Assembly: GCA_902805755.1 (NCBI GenBank)
Contig: CADCUA010000420.1
Coordinates: 1-7,013 of the forward strand
DNA from: an uncultured Lysobacter sp.
GTDB lineage: Bacteria > Pseudomonadota > Gammaproteobacteria > Xanthomonadales > Xanthomonadaceae
Direction: 5' to 3'
DNA length: 7,013 nt
The notes under the pieces are model-generated. The model worked only from the letters and a program-made list of their open reading frames with translations, made no database searches and was not told the DNA's origin. Positions 6,024 through 7,013 of this stretch are shown piece by piece (position 1 is the stretch's first letter; each line of letters starts with the position of its first letter). A program made the position numbers and the translations under genes.

Positions 6024-7013
6024 TCAGCCCATGCGCACGCGTTCCTGCGAGGAGGGAATTCCCATCGCCTCGCGATACTTCGCGACGGTGCGGCGCGCCA
6101 CCGGTACGCCGGTGCTCTTCAGCGTCTCGGCCAGGCGCGCATCCGAGAGCGGTTTGCGCGGATTCTCCTGTTCGATGAGCTGGCGCAGCATGGACTGGAT
6201 CGCCGTGCTCGATGCTTCGCCACCGGTACCGGTGTCGATGCCGGAGGCGAAGAACGCGCGCAACGGGATCGTGCCGCGCGGGGTGCGCGCGTACTTGCGC
6301 GCGATCGCACGCGACACCGTCGATTCATGCAGGCCCACTTCGGCCGCGACCTCGCGCAGGGTCAGCGGGCGCAGCGCGCTCTCGCCGAACTCGAGGAAGG
6401 CCGCCTGCTGCTTGAGCAGGCAGCGCGCGACCTTCAGCAACGTATCGCCGCGCGCTTCCAGGCTTTTCAGCAACCAGCGCGCCTCCTGCAGGTGCCCGCG
6501 CAGATAGCTCGCGTCCGCGCTGCTGGCGCTGCGGATCATGCTTTCGTAGCCACGATGGATGCCCACGCGCGGGCGCATGTTGTCGGCGAGCGCGACGCGC
6601 CAAACGCCGTGCTGGCGCCAGATCACGACGTCCGGCGCGACATAGGTGTCGCTGGGGATGCCGCCGATCTGTGCACCGGGACGCGGGTCCAGCGTGCGCA
6701 GCAGTTGCACGGCGATGTCGACGTCGCTGGCCGGCTGTCTGAGTTCGGCGGCAATGCCGGCGATGCCGATCTTCGGCAGACGCTCGAGCGGGCCTTTCGC
6801 GATCGTGCAGGCGAGCGCCTTGCCCGGCGTGTCGTCAAGCAATGCATCGAGCTGAAGGCACAGGCACTCGCCCAGCGACTGCGCGCCGACGCCGACCGGG
6901 TCGAAGCGCTGGATCTGGTGCAGGACGGTAAGCAGTTCGTCCTCGCCGGCGTCGGTGTCCGGCCGCAGCGACGCGGCGATCGCATCCAGCGGCTCGCGCA
7001 GGTAGCCGTCGTC
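6024..7013 (-). CDS. rpoN: RNA polymerase sigma-54 factor RpoN (5' end outside window)
   Basis: Alternative sigma factor that binds -24/-12 promoters and needs AAA+ activators to open DNA. The frame is open from the right edge to a TGA at 6024-6026, giving 329 visible residues of a protein usually near 480. The region I activator-binding segment and the start codon are therefore outside. Visible: DDGYLREPLDAI and LHQIQRFDPVGVGAQSL (core-binding domain, 31-47), LDPRPG (108-113), the helix-turn-helix LTLREVAAEVGLHESTVSRA (217-236) followed by ARTPRGTIPLRAFF, and the diagnostic RpoN box ARRTVAKYRE (306-315) that reads the -24 element. The reading frame is intact. It is the first gene seen of the cluster and is separated from hpf by 212 bases, so hpf may have its own promoter. 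Confidence 0.97.
   Translation of the reverse strand, partial: DDGYLREPLDAIAASLRPDTDAGEDELLTVLHQIQRFDPVGVGAQSLGECLCLQLDALLDDTPGKALACTIAKGPLERLPKIGIAGIAAELRQPASDVDIAVQLLRTLDPRPGAQIGGIPSDTYVAPDVVIWRQHGVWRVALADNMRPRVGIHRGYESMIRSASSADASYLRGHLQEARWLLKSLEARGDTLLKVARCLLKQQAAFLEFGESALRPLTLREVAAEVGLHESTVSRAIARKYARTPRGTIPLRAFFASGIDTGTGGEASSTAIQSMLRQLIEQENPRKPLSDARLAETLKSTGVPVARRTVAKYREAMGIPSSQERVRMG

Noticed and set aside
1..7013. CRISPR array, insertion sequence, phage or tRNA/rRNA genes
   Set aside because: No spaced repeats, transposase, terminal inverted repeats or tRNA-like folds were seen. The window is a compact, syntenic core-genome cluster.

Overview
The window is a GC-rich chromosomal segment, probably from a gammaproteobacterium of the Xanthomonadaceae (Lysobacter/Luteimonas/Xanthomonas-like). 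This rests on the gene order rpoN-hpf-ptsN-hprK-rapZ-EIIA(Man)-HPr-ptsI-mgtE, the high GC content and the protein sequences; no 16S or other taxonomic marker is present. All nine genes lie on the minus strand, so transcription runs from the right end of the window to the left. Both end genes are cut by the window edges.

Layout in order of transcription: (1) the 3' two thirds of rpoN (sigma-54), from the right edge to 6024; (2) a 212-base gap holding a 12-bp palindrome and an inverted repeat that can mask the hpf ribosome binding site; (3) hpf (ribosome hibernation factor), ptsN (EIIA-Ntr), hprK (HPr kinase/phosphorylase) and rapZ. The last three are joined by two 4-base stop/start overlaps; (4) an 84-base gap, then a single-domain mannose-family EIIA, a 45-base gap with a small hairpin, HPr, and ptsI (enzyme I) after 4 bases; (5) a 305-base non-coding gap with a perfect 23-bp tandem duplication; (6) the 5' end of mgtE (Mg2+ transporter/channel), running off the left edge.

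The genes form a phosphorelay that looks regulatory rather than sugar-transporting. Enzyme I (active His190) takes phosphate from PEP and passes it to HPr (His15). HPr can pass it to EIIA-Ntr (His66) and to the EIIA-Man-like protein (His10). HPr also keeps Ser46, the target of HprK, so it can carry two competing phosphorylations. No EIIB or EIIC permease is encoded here. The link to rpoN, hpf and rapZ is the usual proteobacterial sigma-54/PTS-Ntr neighbourhood.

I do not see a wholly new system: every gene belongs to a known family. The points most worth a second look are the possible RNA switch over the hpf start, the permease-less double-phosphorylation relay, a RapZ without the basic C-terminal tail recalled for the E. 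coli RNA-binding protein, and the tandem repeat before mgtE.
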